Shown: positions 25,067-32,606 of the stretch, in pieces | Numbering within the stretch: position 1 is the stretch's first letter | Layout: every line of letters starts with the position of its first letter | DNA from: Anaerolineales bacterium | Lineage (GTDB): Bacteria > Chloroflexota > Anaerolineae > Anaerolineales > UBA11579 | Length of the DNA: 41,108 bases | Assembly: GCA_016932165.1 (NCBI GenBank) | Contig: JAFGDK010000016.1 | Span: 1 to 41,108 of the forward strand | Reading direction: 5' to 3' | The notes under the pieces: generated by a model | Databases searched by the model: none | What the model was told of the DNA's origin: nothing | Seen by the model: only the letters and a program-made list of their open reading frames with translations | Program-made: the position numbers and the translations under genes

Positions 25067-25720
25067 ATGACCACCGGTTTCTTACTCACCCTCCTCAGCG
25101 GCCTCGCCTGGACAATCGTATACATCGACGGCATCCGCATCGGCATCAAGGATAAAAGCTTTGCCATGCCCCTCTGGCCGCTGGGCTTGAACCTGGCCTG
25201 GGAACTGCTCTACTTCCTCATCGGCGTGCAACATGCCGGATTCACCACCCAGGTGATCATTAACCTGGTCTGGTTCCTGTTCGATCTCGGCCTGGTATAC
25301 ACCTATTTCCGCTACGGCCGCAAATATTTCCCCAAGAACATCAATCCTGTCTGGTTCACCCTGTGGGGGATCTTGGTGGTCGCCGTCGGCTTCATCGTGC
25401 AGTACGCCTTCATCCTTGAATTCGAGACGATCATGGCCGGTACCTATGCCGCCTACTTGCAGAACCTGCTCATGTCGGTGCTCTTCATCCACATGCTGGT
25501 GCAGCGCGGCAGCCGGGAAGGACAGACCATGCTGATCGCGGTCAGCAAGTTGATCGGCTCGCTGGCCCCCACCATCGCCTTTGGCTTGCTGGGTGTGGGC
25601 GCTTTCTCCGAGCCGCAGCCCTTTGTGCTGGTCATCGGCAGCCTGATGGCTTTCTTTGATCTGATCTATATTGTCATGCTGGCAAAGACGAGAGTGGATG
25701 TTTGCCCTGCAGCCAACTGA
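25067..25720 (+). CDS. Seven-helix membrane protein resembling Pyr4-type terpene cyclases
   Basis: A 217-residue membrane protein with about seven helices and almost no loops, similar in size to the fungal Pyr4/PaxB family of membrane terpene cyclases (about 240). The two acidic residues essential in Pyr4 (Glu63 and Asp218) have likely counterparts: E46 in NLAWELLY and D198 in FFDLIYIV, spaced 152 residues apart versus 155. The tryptophan before the glutamate (W-E) also fits. Without structure or alignment this is homology at the pattern level only. The gene has a good AAAGGA ribosome site and stands after ftsK with no terpenoid genes nearby. Function in bacteria of this group is not established. 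Confidence 0.65.
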   Translation: MTTGFLLTLLSGLAWTIVYIDGIRIGIKDKSFAMPLWPLGLNLAWELLYFLIGVQHAGFTTQVIINLVWFLFDLGLVYTYFRYGRKYFPKNINPVWFTLWGILVVAVGFIVQYAFILEFETIMAGTYAAYLQNLLMSVLFIHMLVQRGSREGQTMLIAVSKLIGSLAPTIAFGLLGVGAFSEPQPFVLVIGSLMAFFDLIYIVMLAKTRVDVCPAAN

Positions 25721-25730
25721 ATCAAAGCAT

Positions 25731-26828
25731 TTACGCTTTGATCGGGCACTTGCAGGCGATCCCTTCGCCCATTTCACGCGCCCAGCAGTTGTTGGCCGAG
25801 ATGCAGCCCGATTTATCCGTCTCCCCTGATTTGAGTTTGTTGGGGAAGGCGGGGTCGTTGATCAGCGGGCGGCACATCGAGATGAAGTCCGCTTCACCGG
25901 CGGCGAGGACCTGTTCCATCACTGCGCGGGAGCGAAACCCGCCGACCAGCATCACTGGCAGGCGGCTGACTGCTTTGGCTTTGCGGGCGAATTCGATGAA
26001 GTACGCCTCCCGCTCCTCATTGCGGATCCCCTTTTTGACGTTGGTCAGCATTTCGCCGCCGATCCCGCCGCTGAGTTCAACTGCGTCCAGCCCCATCTTG
26101 TCCAAAGCGCCTACAATGCGGGCGCCGTCCTCCAGTGTGAGACCATTTTCGACCCCATCCATCATCCCCAGCTTGGTGAACAGCGGGAAATCCGGCCCGA
26201 CCTGGGCGCGCACCGCTTTGACCACCTCGTGCAGGAAGCGCAGGCGGTTCTCAAAGCTGCCGCCCCATTCGTCACTGCGCCGATTGGCTGCCGGGGAGAG
26301 GAACTGGCTGATCAAATAGCCATGAGCGGCGTGGATCTGCACGGCATCAAAACCGGCCTGTTTAGCCCGCCGGGCTGCCTGGGCATAGGCATCGATCAGG
26401 GTCTCGATCTCTTCAGGAGTGAGCGCCCGGGAATCCCGGCTGACGAAAGGCTCCTCCGTGGTCAAGGCGGAGGGACCGGCTGCCTCGGGGAAGGATTCGG
26501 CGTCATTCTTGATCCCGCCGTGGTTGATCTGGGCGGCTGCCAGCCCGCCTGCCTGGTGGATTGTATCTGCCAGTTTGGCCAGACCGGGGAGCAGGTCATC
26601 GGCATAGATACCGGTCATCTCCGGGTGGGCTTTGCCGTCGGGATGGACATACATATGCCCGCTGATGATCAGCCCGGCGCCGCCCTCCGCCAGCCGGCGG
26701 TAGAGTGGGAAGATCTTCTTGGTCAGGCGGCCTTGATCGTCGGCCATGCGTTCCGCCGTGGCTGAGCGCACGATCCGGTTGGGGACGGTGAGGGTGCCAA
26801 AGGTCTGGGGGGTGAAGAGCAGGGACAT
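25731..26828 (-). CDS. Old yellow enzyme-family FMN oxidoreductase
   Basis: A 365-residue TIM-barrel NADH:flavin oxidoreductase. Family features: N-terminal 'FGTLTVPNRIVRSATAE', the catalytic segment HAAHGYLISQFLSP with the NRRSDEWGGSFENR continuation, GGF in the phosphate-binding loop and SMCRPLINDP near the end. The C-terminal 30 residues carry four cysteines (C-x6-C then C-x-C: GCISANNCW ... ACKCP) that may bind a metal or cluster; the [4Fe-4S] domain of longer 2,4-dienoyl-CoA reductases is otherwise absent. It follows the methyltransferase at 26832 by three bases on the same strand, so the two are co-transcribed. Substrate likely an enone or other electrophilic alkene. Confidence 0.92.
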   Translation of the reverse strand: MSLLFTPQTFGTLTVPNRIVRSATAERMADDQGRLTKKIFPLYRRLAEGGAGLIISGHMYVHPDGKAHPEMTGIYADDLLPGLAKLADTIHQAGGLAAAQINHGGIKNDAESFPEAAGPSALTTEEPFVSRDSRALTPEEIETLIDAYAQAARRAKQAGFDAVQIHAAHGYLISQFLSPAANRRSDEWGGSFENRLRFLHEVVKAVRAQVGPDFPLFTKLGMMDGVENGLTLEDGARIVGALDKMGLDAVELSGGIGGEMLTNVKKGIRNEEREAYFIEFARKAKAVSRLPVMLVGGFRSRAVMEQVLAAGEADFISMCRPLINDPAFPNKLKSGETDKSGCISANNCWAREMGEGIACKCPIKA

Positions 26829-26831
26829 GGG

Positions 26832-27644
26832 TTATTCCTTTGTTGCCCGCAGCGAGAAGAGCAGCGGGATAGATGGCATCTCTTCCGGCAGGTGATAGAG
26901 ATGGTTCTCACGCTGCTCCAGGAAGGGGAACTGCTGGAAGACAGTATAGTCAAACTCGTGCAGATATTCGATCCGCAGCCCGGCTTCGATCAGGGCGTTG
27001 ATGATCTCTCCCATGCTGTGCTGCCATTCGTACGAAACCGGGTGGGTGATCTCAGCCTCCCGGTCGGCGTAGGTGCCTCCCGTGGAAAAGCTAAGCGGCT
27101 CCGGATCGTAGAAATAGGGATAATGCGCCTGGAGAACAGCGCCATCCGGCTGATCGTTGAAGACATAGCCAAAAGGATGCATTTCAGCGATGAAAAAAGT
27201 GCCCCCCGGTTTGAGGAAGTGGGCGATCGCCTCGGCCCAGCGTTTGAGGTCTGGCAGCCAGATGAGTACACCGTATGAGGTAAACACAATATCAAACTGC
27301 CCGGTGAGATTATCTTTTAGATCCATGATATCAGACTGGATGAACTGGCAATCCATTTCAAGCTCCTCATTCAGCTGGCGGGCAAATTTAATCGCTTCTC
27401 CAGAGAAATCCACCCCGGTGGCGTTGGCGCCCAGCCGGGCCAGGCTGAGGGTATCCATGCCGAAGTGGCATTGCAGGTGCAGCAGATCCTTTCCCGCCAC
27501 CTCCCCGGCGATCTCCTCAAGCTCGATCGGGTTGAGGGAAGATTTCCCGGCTTTGAACCCGGCCACATCGTAGAATTCAGATTTGACGTGCACGTGGGTA
27601 TTTTGGTCCCACAATTGCTGGTTGGATTCAACGTATTTATTCAT
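26832..27644 (-). CDS. Class I SAM-dependent methyltransferase
   Basis: A 270-residue methyltransferase. The start ATG 27644 is supported by AGGAG seven bases upstream. After a helical N-terminus ('QLWDQNTHVHVKSEFYDV') the SAM motif is weakly visible as DLLHLQCHFGMDTLSLARLG, followed by ATGVDFSGEAI and 'SYGVLIWLPDLKRW'. This is the pattern of a group often annotated simply as class I methyltransferase. First gene of a two-gene unit with the OYE reductase; the pair may act on the same small molecule, unidentified. Confidence 0.88.
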   Translation of the reverse strand: MNKYVESNQQLWDQNTHVHVKSEFYDVAGFKAGKSSLNPIELEEIAGEVAGKDLLHLQCHFGMDTLSLARLGANATGVDFSGEAIKFARQLNEELEMDCQFIQSDIMDLKDNLTGQFDIVFTSYGVLIWLPDLKRWAEAIAHFLKPGGTFFIAEMHPFGYVFNDQPDGAVLQAHYPYFYDPEPLSFSTGGTYADREAEITHPVSYEWQHSMGEIINALIEAGLRIEYLHEFDYTVFQQFPFLEQRENHLYHLPEEMPSIPLLFSLRATKE

Positions 27645-27804
27645 TCTTAGTCTCCTGGAAAATGTGCAGCTGGTAGAATTATAAAACAGAGTGGGGGAAT
27701 GCACTCAACCCATTCTCGATTCCCGCTTACGCAGGAACAACACGCCAGCGATTTAACCGCCATGCCCGCATGGATTTAGCGGTAATCCGCTCTTTGATGA
27801 TTAA

Positions 27805-27840
27805 AGCAAACAGGAGAGGCAGTTGCCTCTCCTGTTTGCT
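27805..27840 (-). terminator. Long hairpin after the secreted-protein gene
   Basis: A perfect 17-bp stem: AGCAAACAGGAGAGGCA (27805-27821), then TGCCTCTCCTGTTTGCT (27824-27840) with only two bases between, so effectively a four-base loop. It lies 15 bases past the stop of the minus-strand gene at 27855 and works as terminator there; the U-run is modest. Between it and 27645 a second short hairpin (CCGCCATGC ... GCATGG) is seen. Confidence 0.75.
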
Positions 27841-27854
27841 ATTAGTTGGATTGT

Positions 27855-28391
27855 TTACGGCTGGTTGTTGCTGTAGCGGTTGCCGGTCATCCGTTTTTTG
27901 GTATACTTCTGCACGGTCTGGTCGCAGTCTCCGGTGCAGGTGCCAGCGTTGAACCCGGACTGGCTGTTATCCAGGCGGGAGATCATCCACTCCGCCTGCT
28001 CGGCGGTGATCAGTCCATCGACGACGGCCTGGTTGAGGGCAGCGATGCGAGTCTCAACATGCAGGTCGAAGACAGCCTGGGCATCGAATCCGAGGGAAAG
28101 TCCGATCTCTGTCAGGGTTTCACCGGCTTCTTCGCGGGCCTTGAGGGTCTCAACGCTAATCCCCAGCCCATCGGCAATATACTGCGACATGAATTCGTCC
28201 AGTGCACCGTCCAGGTTGACATTCATCTCCATGGGGATGCCTGTACCGGTTCCGCCGCCGTTGCGGCCATTGCCCCGCCCGTTTCCGGGGTTCATAGGGG
28301 AGATTTCTTCAGCACTTGCATCGCTGACAATCCCGAATGCCATGATCCCAACAAGGGAAAGTGCGAGTACCAATAATGTGATCTGTTTCAT
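27855..28391 (-). CDS. Secreted protein with DUF2680-like helical repeats
   Basis: A 178-residue exported protein. Signal peptide at 1-27 (core LLVLALSLVGIMAFGIV, cleavage after A-S-A); a glycine/asparagine-rich spacer (GNGRGNGRNGGG), then helical segments such as 'LGISVETLKAREEAGETLTEIGLSLG' written here as two halves of a familiar pattern (L-G-I-S-x-E-x-L-K ... G-E-T-L-x-E-I), and 'DGLITAEQAEWMISRL'. The latter matches the G-x-I-x-x-E-E-A helix pair found in the nearby DUF2089 proteins. Two Cys (CTGDC) near the C-terminus and a basic tail. Function unknown. Confidence 0.75.
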   Translation of the reverse strand: MKQITLLVLALSLVGIMAFGIVSDASAEEISPMNPGNGRGNGRNGGGTGTGIPMEMNVNLDGALDEFMSQYIADGLGISVETLKAREEAGETLTEIGLSLGFDAQAVFDLHVETRIAALNQAVVDGLITAEQAEWMISRLDNSQSGFNAGTCTGDCDQTVQKYTKKRMTGNRYSNNQP

Positions 28392-28509
28392 TTTATTTAC
28401 CTCTTTTTTTTGGGTTGGTTGTTTATCTATCTGGTCTTATCATAAAAGGGGAGTTTGAAGAACAAATAGAGGATTTGTGAATAAAGTATGAAGGTTTTCC
28501 CAAAAAAAA

Positions 28510-28527
28510 CGCCTCCGAGTGGAGGCG
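28510..28527 (-). terminator. Rho-independent terminator of the DUF2089 gene
   Basis: CGCCTCC (28510-28516), loop GAGT, GGAGGCG (28521-28527). Read on the minus strand it is followed by eight T residues. It lies 26 bases past the DUF2089 stop, so that gene is a single-gene unit separate from the secreted protein downstream. Confidence 0.85.
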
Positions 28528-28552
28528 CTGACACATCATCTGGCAGGCAAGC

Positions 28553-28927
28553 TCAGTTCTGGCTGAGCATGCGCATGGCTTCTTCTGAGGTGATCTTGCC
28601 TTCATTCAAATCATCAAGGATCTGGCGGCGTTCCTCCTCGGTGGGGATGGCACTCTCCTTGCCGGGTTCGTAGCCCAGGGCGCGGACGATCTCATGCAAG
28701 CGGTTGCGGATAGTGGGATAGGAGAGCCCCAGGTCCTTTTCCATGTGGGTGATCTTGCCCTCATTTTTAACAAAGACTTCTAGAAAGTCTAGCTGCTCGT
28801 TGGTCAGGTTAGCAAACGGGCCGGTGAAAAAGCGGCCCTGGATGATAGTATCGCACTGCCGGCAGGCCAGGCTGGTGACAACCAATTCGCCCTTGCAGAC
28901 GGGGCATTCTCCGGGTATCGGATGCAT
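28553..28927 (-). CDS. DUF2089-family zinc-ribbon/HTH regulator, copy 1
   Basis: A 124-residue protein. Residues 8-27 form a four-cysteine ribbon (CPVC ... CRQC), then a helical DNA-binding-like domain (LTNEQLDFLEVFVKNEGKI / LGLSYPTIRNRLHEIVRALG) with helix-turn-helix character around residues 57-85, and a C-terminal tail LNEGKITSEEAMRML that is the short G-x-I-x-x-E-E-A motif. This is the DUF2089 arrangement, thought to be a transcription regulator. Start at 28927 is set by AAAGGAG six bases upstream. A TATAAT and a TTCTAGAA palindrome lie upstream (28960-28975). Homologous to 34557-34931. Confidence 0.88.
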   Translation of the reverse strand: MHPIPGECPVCKGELVVTSLACRQCDTIIQGRFFTGPFANLTNEQLDFLEVFVKNEGKITHMEKDLGLSYPTIRNRLHEIVRALGYEPGKESAIPTEEERRQILDDLNEGKITSEEAMRMLSQN

Positions 28928-29144
28928 GGGTTACTCCTTTAATTGCAAAATTTCTAGAACATTTTAATTATACGTTCTTTTGGCGGCAGTGGGGGGAAAT
29001 GCATGTGGGGAAGAGGAAAAAGCTGGAGGGGGCGTAAGTTGCCTGCTAAATACAGCATCCTCCTTCGCCATGACAGAAAAAATCCTGGATGCAAAATAAG
29101 CAGCCAGAGTAGATATTATTCTTCTATCGTCAAGAACAAAACGT

Positions 29145-29978
29145 TCAGGAAAAGTTGTTCAGATCGATATCGATGATCCCCGTGGGGGCATCCCGTTCCA
29201 ACAGGGTCAAGGTGGCTTCCAGCAGTTTACGCTGCTGGAAGAAGTTGCCCGGCAGCCCGACTGGGCTGTCTGACGGCAATTTTGCTGCTGTTCCTCTGGG
29301 CGGGGCGGTTTGTCTGGCCAGTTCACCATTCCAGCAAGTCATCGTGGTGGCAATATCATTAACCTCCAAGGCGCGCGCCACCAGACCCGCTGAGTGCACC
29401 GAAAGTTTGCCTGCCGGGATGATCAGCGCGGCGTGCACATGGTACTGCTTGACAGCTTTGAGGATTGCCGGGATCAACTCCTTCACAATCCGGATGGCAT
29501 GCGGCTGGAAGCCGCAGTAGCTGATAAACACCGGCGCAAGGCTCCCGATGGTGCCTTCCTGGACCATCTGGGTGAGATGAGTTAACGGGAGGATCACTTC
29601 CCGATCCTGATTGCTGAAGGAAAGGTCGAGGTCGGGGTGGGAAACAGCCAGATCAGCGGCTGGGGTGGCTGTGGGCACCAGGCGGATGCTGTAATCGCCA
29701 ATCGGATGAGCGCTGTTAAAAAAATCTTGCTTCTCTGGATGGTAGACCCCTGCAGTGGTAATCAACATCAGACGGCTTTCTGAAAGTTTGATGCCGCGCG
29801 AATTCGGCGCAGACTGGTTCCTGGGTGGTGAATACAAAGACCAGTCAATTGCGCCTGTATTTTCTAATTTAGACAGCCAGCCATCCTGAAATTCCCGGAG
29901 CCATTCGAGGGGGTTCTCTAGGATTTCCATATCAGTGGTATGGCGGCCAGCACGCGGGTTGGGAAGATGTATGTTCAT
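29145..29978 (-). CDS. GrdB/PrdB-family protein lacking the Sec/Cys redox motif
   Basis: A 277-residue protein of the glycine/betaine/sarcosine/D-proline reductase selenoprotein-B-like family. Family landmarks are the 'SRLMLITTAGVYHPEKQDFF' segment, SIRLVPTAT, AVSHPDLDLS (family: V-T/S-H-x-x-Y-D), PLTHL, and GTIGSLAPV. Where related proteins carry PA(U/C)PxC the sequence reads PAGKLS (188-193), so both redox residues are replaced by Gly and Ser, while the following VHSAGLVARALE matches. Two cysteines elsewhere (C155, C215) are not in that site. It is probably not a thiol reductase; role unknown. Start uncertain: no clear RBS precedes ATG 29978, and ATG at codon 17 is the alternative. Confidence 0.8.
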   Translation of the reverse strand: MNIHLPNPRAGRHTTDMEILENPLEWLREFQDGWLSKLENTGAIDWSLYSPPRNQSAPNSRGIKLSESRLMLITTAGVYHPEKQDFFNSAHPIGDYSIRLVPTATPAADLAVSHPDLDLSFSNQDREVILPLTHLTQMVQEGTIGSLAPVFISYCGFQPHAIRIVKELIPAILKAVKQYHVHAALIIPAGKLSVHSAGLVARALEVNDIATTMTCWNGELARQTAPPRGTAAKLPSDSPVGLPGNFFQQRKLLEATLTLLERDAPTGIIDIDLNNFS

Positions 29979-30307
29979 AGACGTGGCGGCTTACCTCATT
30001 GATGAATTTGTATTGTGAGTTAATTATATGCTGGTTGAGTTCTGTTCCACTTTACAACTTTGAAGGGTAAACCATTCAGGTATGCAAGGTGCTGACATAA
30101 AAGGCCAAATTCACCCCAGGTTCACATAGATGAACACAGATAGTAAAGTTGAATATTTGTGTGTATCCGCCTGCATCTGCGCTGAATCGGAGAAATGCCA
30201 CCGATCACAAACTCCTACTCGGGGTTGGCAGCCATCCCCCGGTAAAGCGGGGAAAAAATCAGTTCGCTGTGCTCTTTCCTTTTTCACAAATCACGTATAA
30301 TAGCCCA
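29979..30307. other. Divergent intergenic region
   Basis: No gene convincingly starts here. It holds a minus-strand TATAAT at 30023-30028 for the GrdB-like gene, a short inverted repeat GTTCA ... TGAAC at about 30120-30135, degenerate ATCTGCG/ACACAGAT-type text (30128-30185) that recalls a widespread bacterial dispersed repeat, a GC-rich hairpin-like patch (CCCCGGTAAAGCGGGG, about 30237-30252) and, at its right end, the promoter of the next gene. An open frame from 30149 continues into the next gene but has no start signal. Confidence 0.5.
30296..30301 (+). promoter_or_regulatory. Consensus -10 hexamer giving a leaderless transcript
   Basis: A perfect TATAAT at about 30296-30301, only six bases upstream of the ATG at 30308. 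Transcription would begin at or next to the start codon, and no ribosome binding site exists. The -35 region is only weakly matched. Confidence 0.5.
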
Positions 30308-31075
30308 ATGCCGACGCCGTTTTACCATCTCAGCATTGCAGAGGAAATCCTCTCCAGCCCGGAGCTGGATCCCGCCTTAGGCCGTTTCCTTCATTCCCAG
30401 AGGGCTGCCTTTTTCCTGGGCAAGACTGCCCCCGATGTGCAGTCGCTATCTGGCCAGCCGCGCCCTGAAACGCATTTTTACCGCCTCCCACTGAGGTCCT
30501 TGGTGGTGCCCTGGGAGAAGATGTTCTCCCGCTTCCCCCAAATCGCTGATCCCGCCAGACTGGCTCCCGATCATGCGGCCTTCATCAGCGGCTATATCTG
30601 CCATCTGCAGGCCGATATCATCTGGATCACCGACCTGTTTGTGCCCTACTTCCTTCCCCAGATCACCAAATATTACCGCAAACGGGTGGGCTACCTGCAT
30701 AATGTGCTGCGCGCCTATCTGGATGAAAAAATCCTCCCCGCACTGCGGGTAGATATTGGCAATTGCCTGTCGTCAGTCGATCCAACAGGCTGGTTGCCCT
30801 TTGTTGAAGATCACTGGATGATTGAATGGAGGCAGTTTCTCTCTGCGCAGTTGATGCCAGCCGCAGAGATCAAAACAGTGGAGGTGTTTGCCGCCCGGTC
30901 GGATGTGCCGGTGGATGAATTTATCGCTTTGCTCCACGACGAGGCCCGTATGGAGGAACAGGTTTTTTCTTTTGTACCCCGTGAGGTGCTGATAGAATAT
31001 AGGGATAATCTGGTCTCCGCCAATTTGAAGCTGCTGGCTGGTTTTCTGGCTGGCGTCCCCGCGCAGGGAGGTTAA
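30308..31075 (+). CDS. Zinc-dependent phospholipase C-like protein
   Basis: A 255-residue protein resembling the zinc-dependent phospholipase C/S1-P1 nuclease fold group (mostly helical, metal-binding His/Asp). Visible: the N-terminal TPFYHLSIAEEIL histidine, 'FFLGKTAPDVQ', RPETHFYRLPL and GYICHLQADIIWI, each containing a candidate zinc ligand (His, Asp). No signal peptide, so it acts inside the cell or is exported otherwise. I chose ATG 30308 for the leaderless -10 immediately upstream; the longer frame from 30149 lacks similarity. It starts an operon with GT2 and RNase HII. Family call moderate; a related hypothetical family is the alternative. Confidence 0.6.
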   Translation: MPTPFYHLSIAEEILSSPELDPALGRFLHSQRAAFFLGKTAPDVQSLSGQPRPETHFYRLPLRSLVVPWEKMFSRFPQIADPARLAPDHAAFISGYICHLQADIIWITDLFVPYFLPQITKYYRKRVGYLHNVLRAYLDEKILPALRVDIGNCLSSVDPTGWLPFVEDHWMIEWRQFLSAQLMPAAEIKTVEVFAARSDVPVDEFIALLHDEARMEEQVFSFVPREVLIEYRDNLVSANLKLLAGFLAGVPAQGG

Positions 31076-31076
31076 C

Positions 31077-31805
31077 GTGACCGAAAACCCTGTTTTTTTA
31101 TCAATTGTCATTCCAGCGTATAACGAGGAGAAACGCCTCCCTGATACGCTGGATAAGATCACAAATTTCCTTGAGGCTCAAACCTATACCTATGAAGTGC
31201 TGGTGATCGAAAACGGCAGCACTGACCGCACGCTGGAGATCGCCCGTGACTATGCCGCCCGGTTCCGATACATCCGGGCAATCCATGAGGATGGACGCGG
31301 CAAAGGGCTGGCCGTCCGGCGGGGGATGCTGGAAGCCAGGGGAGAGAAACGGTTTATGTGTGATGCCGATCTCTCCATGCCGATACAAGAGGTAAATGCG
31401 TTCCTTGCTCCCGGGATGCAGCAAGCCGATATTGTCATCGGCTCCCGTGAGGCGCCCGGCGCAGTGCGTTATAACGAGCCAGACAGCCGGCACATTGGCG
31501 GCCGGCTGGTCAATCTGGTGATCCGCACGCTGGCTCTGCCCGGCCTGCATGACACCCAATGCGGGTTCAAGATGTTCAACGCGGAATCGGCAGCTGTTCT
31601 TTTCCCCCGGCAGACGATGACTGGCTGGTCTCTGGATATTGAACTGCTGTTCATCGCCCGCCGGCACGGCTTCAGCATCAAGGAACTGGGCATCCCCTGG
31701 CATTATGCCGAATTCAGCCATGTCAACCCGGTGAAGGACGCTATCCAGATGGTGATCGATATCTTCAATATGTGGTTCAATGCCCTGGTTGGGAAATACA
31801 AGTAG
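31077..31805 (+). CDS. Glycosyltransferase family 2, dolichyl/polyprenyl-phosphate glucosyltransferase-like
   Basis: A 242-residue GT-A fold enzyme. 'SIVIPAYNEEKRLPDTL' opens it, 'VIENGSTDRT' is the nucleotide-sugar loop, CDADLSMP holds the acidic D-x-D metal motif, and IVIGSREAPGA, DTQCGFKMF and 'WSLDIELLFIARR' are the landmarks of the ALG5/DPM1-like subfamily. It should transfer a sugar from an NDP donor to a polyprenyl phosphate at the inner membrane. The start is GTG 31077 with GGGAGG upstream and one base after the preceding stop. No transmembrane helix at the C-terminus. Confidence 0.88.
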   Translation: MTENPVFLSIVIPAYNEEKRLPDTLDKITNFLEAQTYTYEVLVIENGSTDRTLEIARDYAARFRYIRAIHEDGRGKGLAVRRGMLEARGEKRFMCDADLSMPIQEVNAFLAPGMQQADIVIGSREAPGAVRYNEPDSRHIGGRLVNLVIRTLALPGLHDTQCGFKMFNAESAAVLFPRQTMTGWSLDIELLFIARRHGFSIKELGIPWHYAEFSHVNPVKDAIQMVIDIFNMWFNALVGKYK

Positions 31806-31819
31806 GAATCAGCAGCCCT

Positions 31820-32491
31820 ATGCCGCCCAAAAAATTTGATCGTTCTTTGCTGCCCCCCGCACCCGATCTGAGCTTCGAGTCTGAACTGTGGGCGGCGGGT
31901 GTTGGCCTGGTTGCCGGGATCGACGAGGCCGGGCGCGGCGCGCTGGCCGGGCCGGTAGCGGCTGGAGCGGTGATCCTGCCCATGCGGAACGACCTGGCAG
32001 GCTTGCTGGCCGGGGTGCGGGACTCTAAGCAGATCAGCGCCAAAGCCCGTCGGGAGCAGGCCGATTTGATCAATGCGGCGGCCCGCGGGGCAGCGGTGGG
32101 GTTTGCCAGCCCCTCAGAGATCGATCAGTTGGGAATCATGCCCGCCACCCGGATGGCCGCTCTCCGGGCGCTTGCCCAGCTGCCAGAGCCGCCCCAGCAT
32201 CTGCTGATCGACCATATCACCATCCCCGGCGCGGGTCTGCCCTCCACCAGTCTGACCAAAGGAGACTGCCGCGCATTGAGCATCGCTGCCGCTTCGATCC
32301 TGGCAAAAGTCGCCCGGGATGCAGTCATGGTCCAGCTCGATGGAGAATATCCGGGCTATGGATTTGCTGAAAACAAAGGATACGGCACAGCAGGCCACCG
32401 CCAGGCAATTGAGGATCTCGGTCCCTGCCCGCTGCACCGGATGAGTTTTGCCCCAATCAGTAAGGATCAACAGCCAAGATTGTTTGGGTGA
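31820..32491 (+). CDS. rnhB: Ribonuclease HII
   Basis: A 223-residue RNase HII. It cleaves the RNA strand of RNA/DNA hybrids and removes misincorporated ribonucleotides. The active-site acids are visible: D35-E36 in AGIDEAGRGALAGPV, Asp in LLIDHITIPG, and Asp in LAKVARDAVM. 'YPGYGFAENKGYGT' is the family signature for the region that senses the 2'-OH. I chose ATG 31820, fifteen bases after the GT2 stop; a longer in-frame start overlaps GT2. RBS is weak. A terminator follows at 32542. Confidence 0.95.
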   Translation: MPPKKFDRSLLPPAPDLSFESELWAAGVGLVAGIDEAGRGALAGPVAAGAVILPMRNDLAGLLAGVRDSKQISAKARREQADLINAAARGAAVGFASPSEIDQLGIMPATRMAALRALAQLPEPPQHLLIDHITIPGAGLPSTSLTKGDCRALSIAAASILAKVARDAVMVQLDGEYPGYGFAENKGYGTAGHRQAIEDLGPCPLHRMSFAPISKDQQPRLFG

Positions 32492-32541
32492 CAATTGCTT
32501 CCACCAGCTCGACAATCAAATGAACTGAAACCCACCTACGC

Positions 32542-32574
32542 GCAGGGACAGGCTGATTTGGAACCTGTCCCTGC
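32542..32574. terminator. Bidirectional terminator between rnhB and repeat-protein gene
   Basis: GCAGGGACAGG (32542-32552), 11-base loop, CCTGTCCCTGC (32564-32574): an 11-bp perfect stem between convergent genes. The rnhB stop is 50 bases left, the repeat gene's stop 32 bases right. U-run is weak on both sides. Confidence 0.7.
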
Positions 32575-32606
32575 TTGCTAATGCTTATTGGATTGGAGTG
32601 CTATTT

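Noticed and set aside
30149-30307. Extended N-terminus of the phospholipase-like protein
   Set aside because: No family similarity, no RBS, and a TATAAT lies inside it right before ATG 30308.
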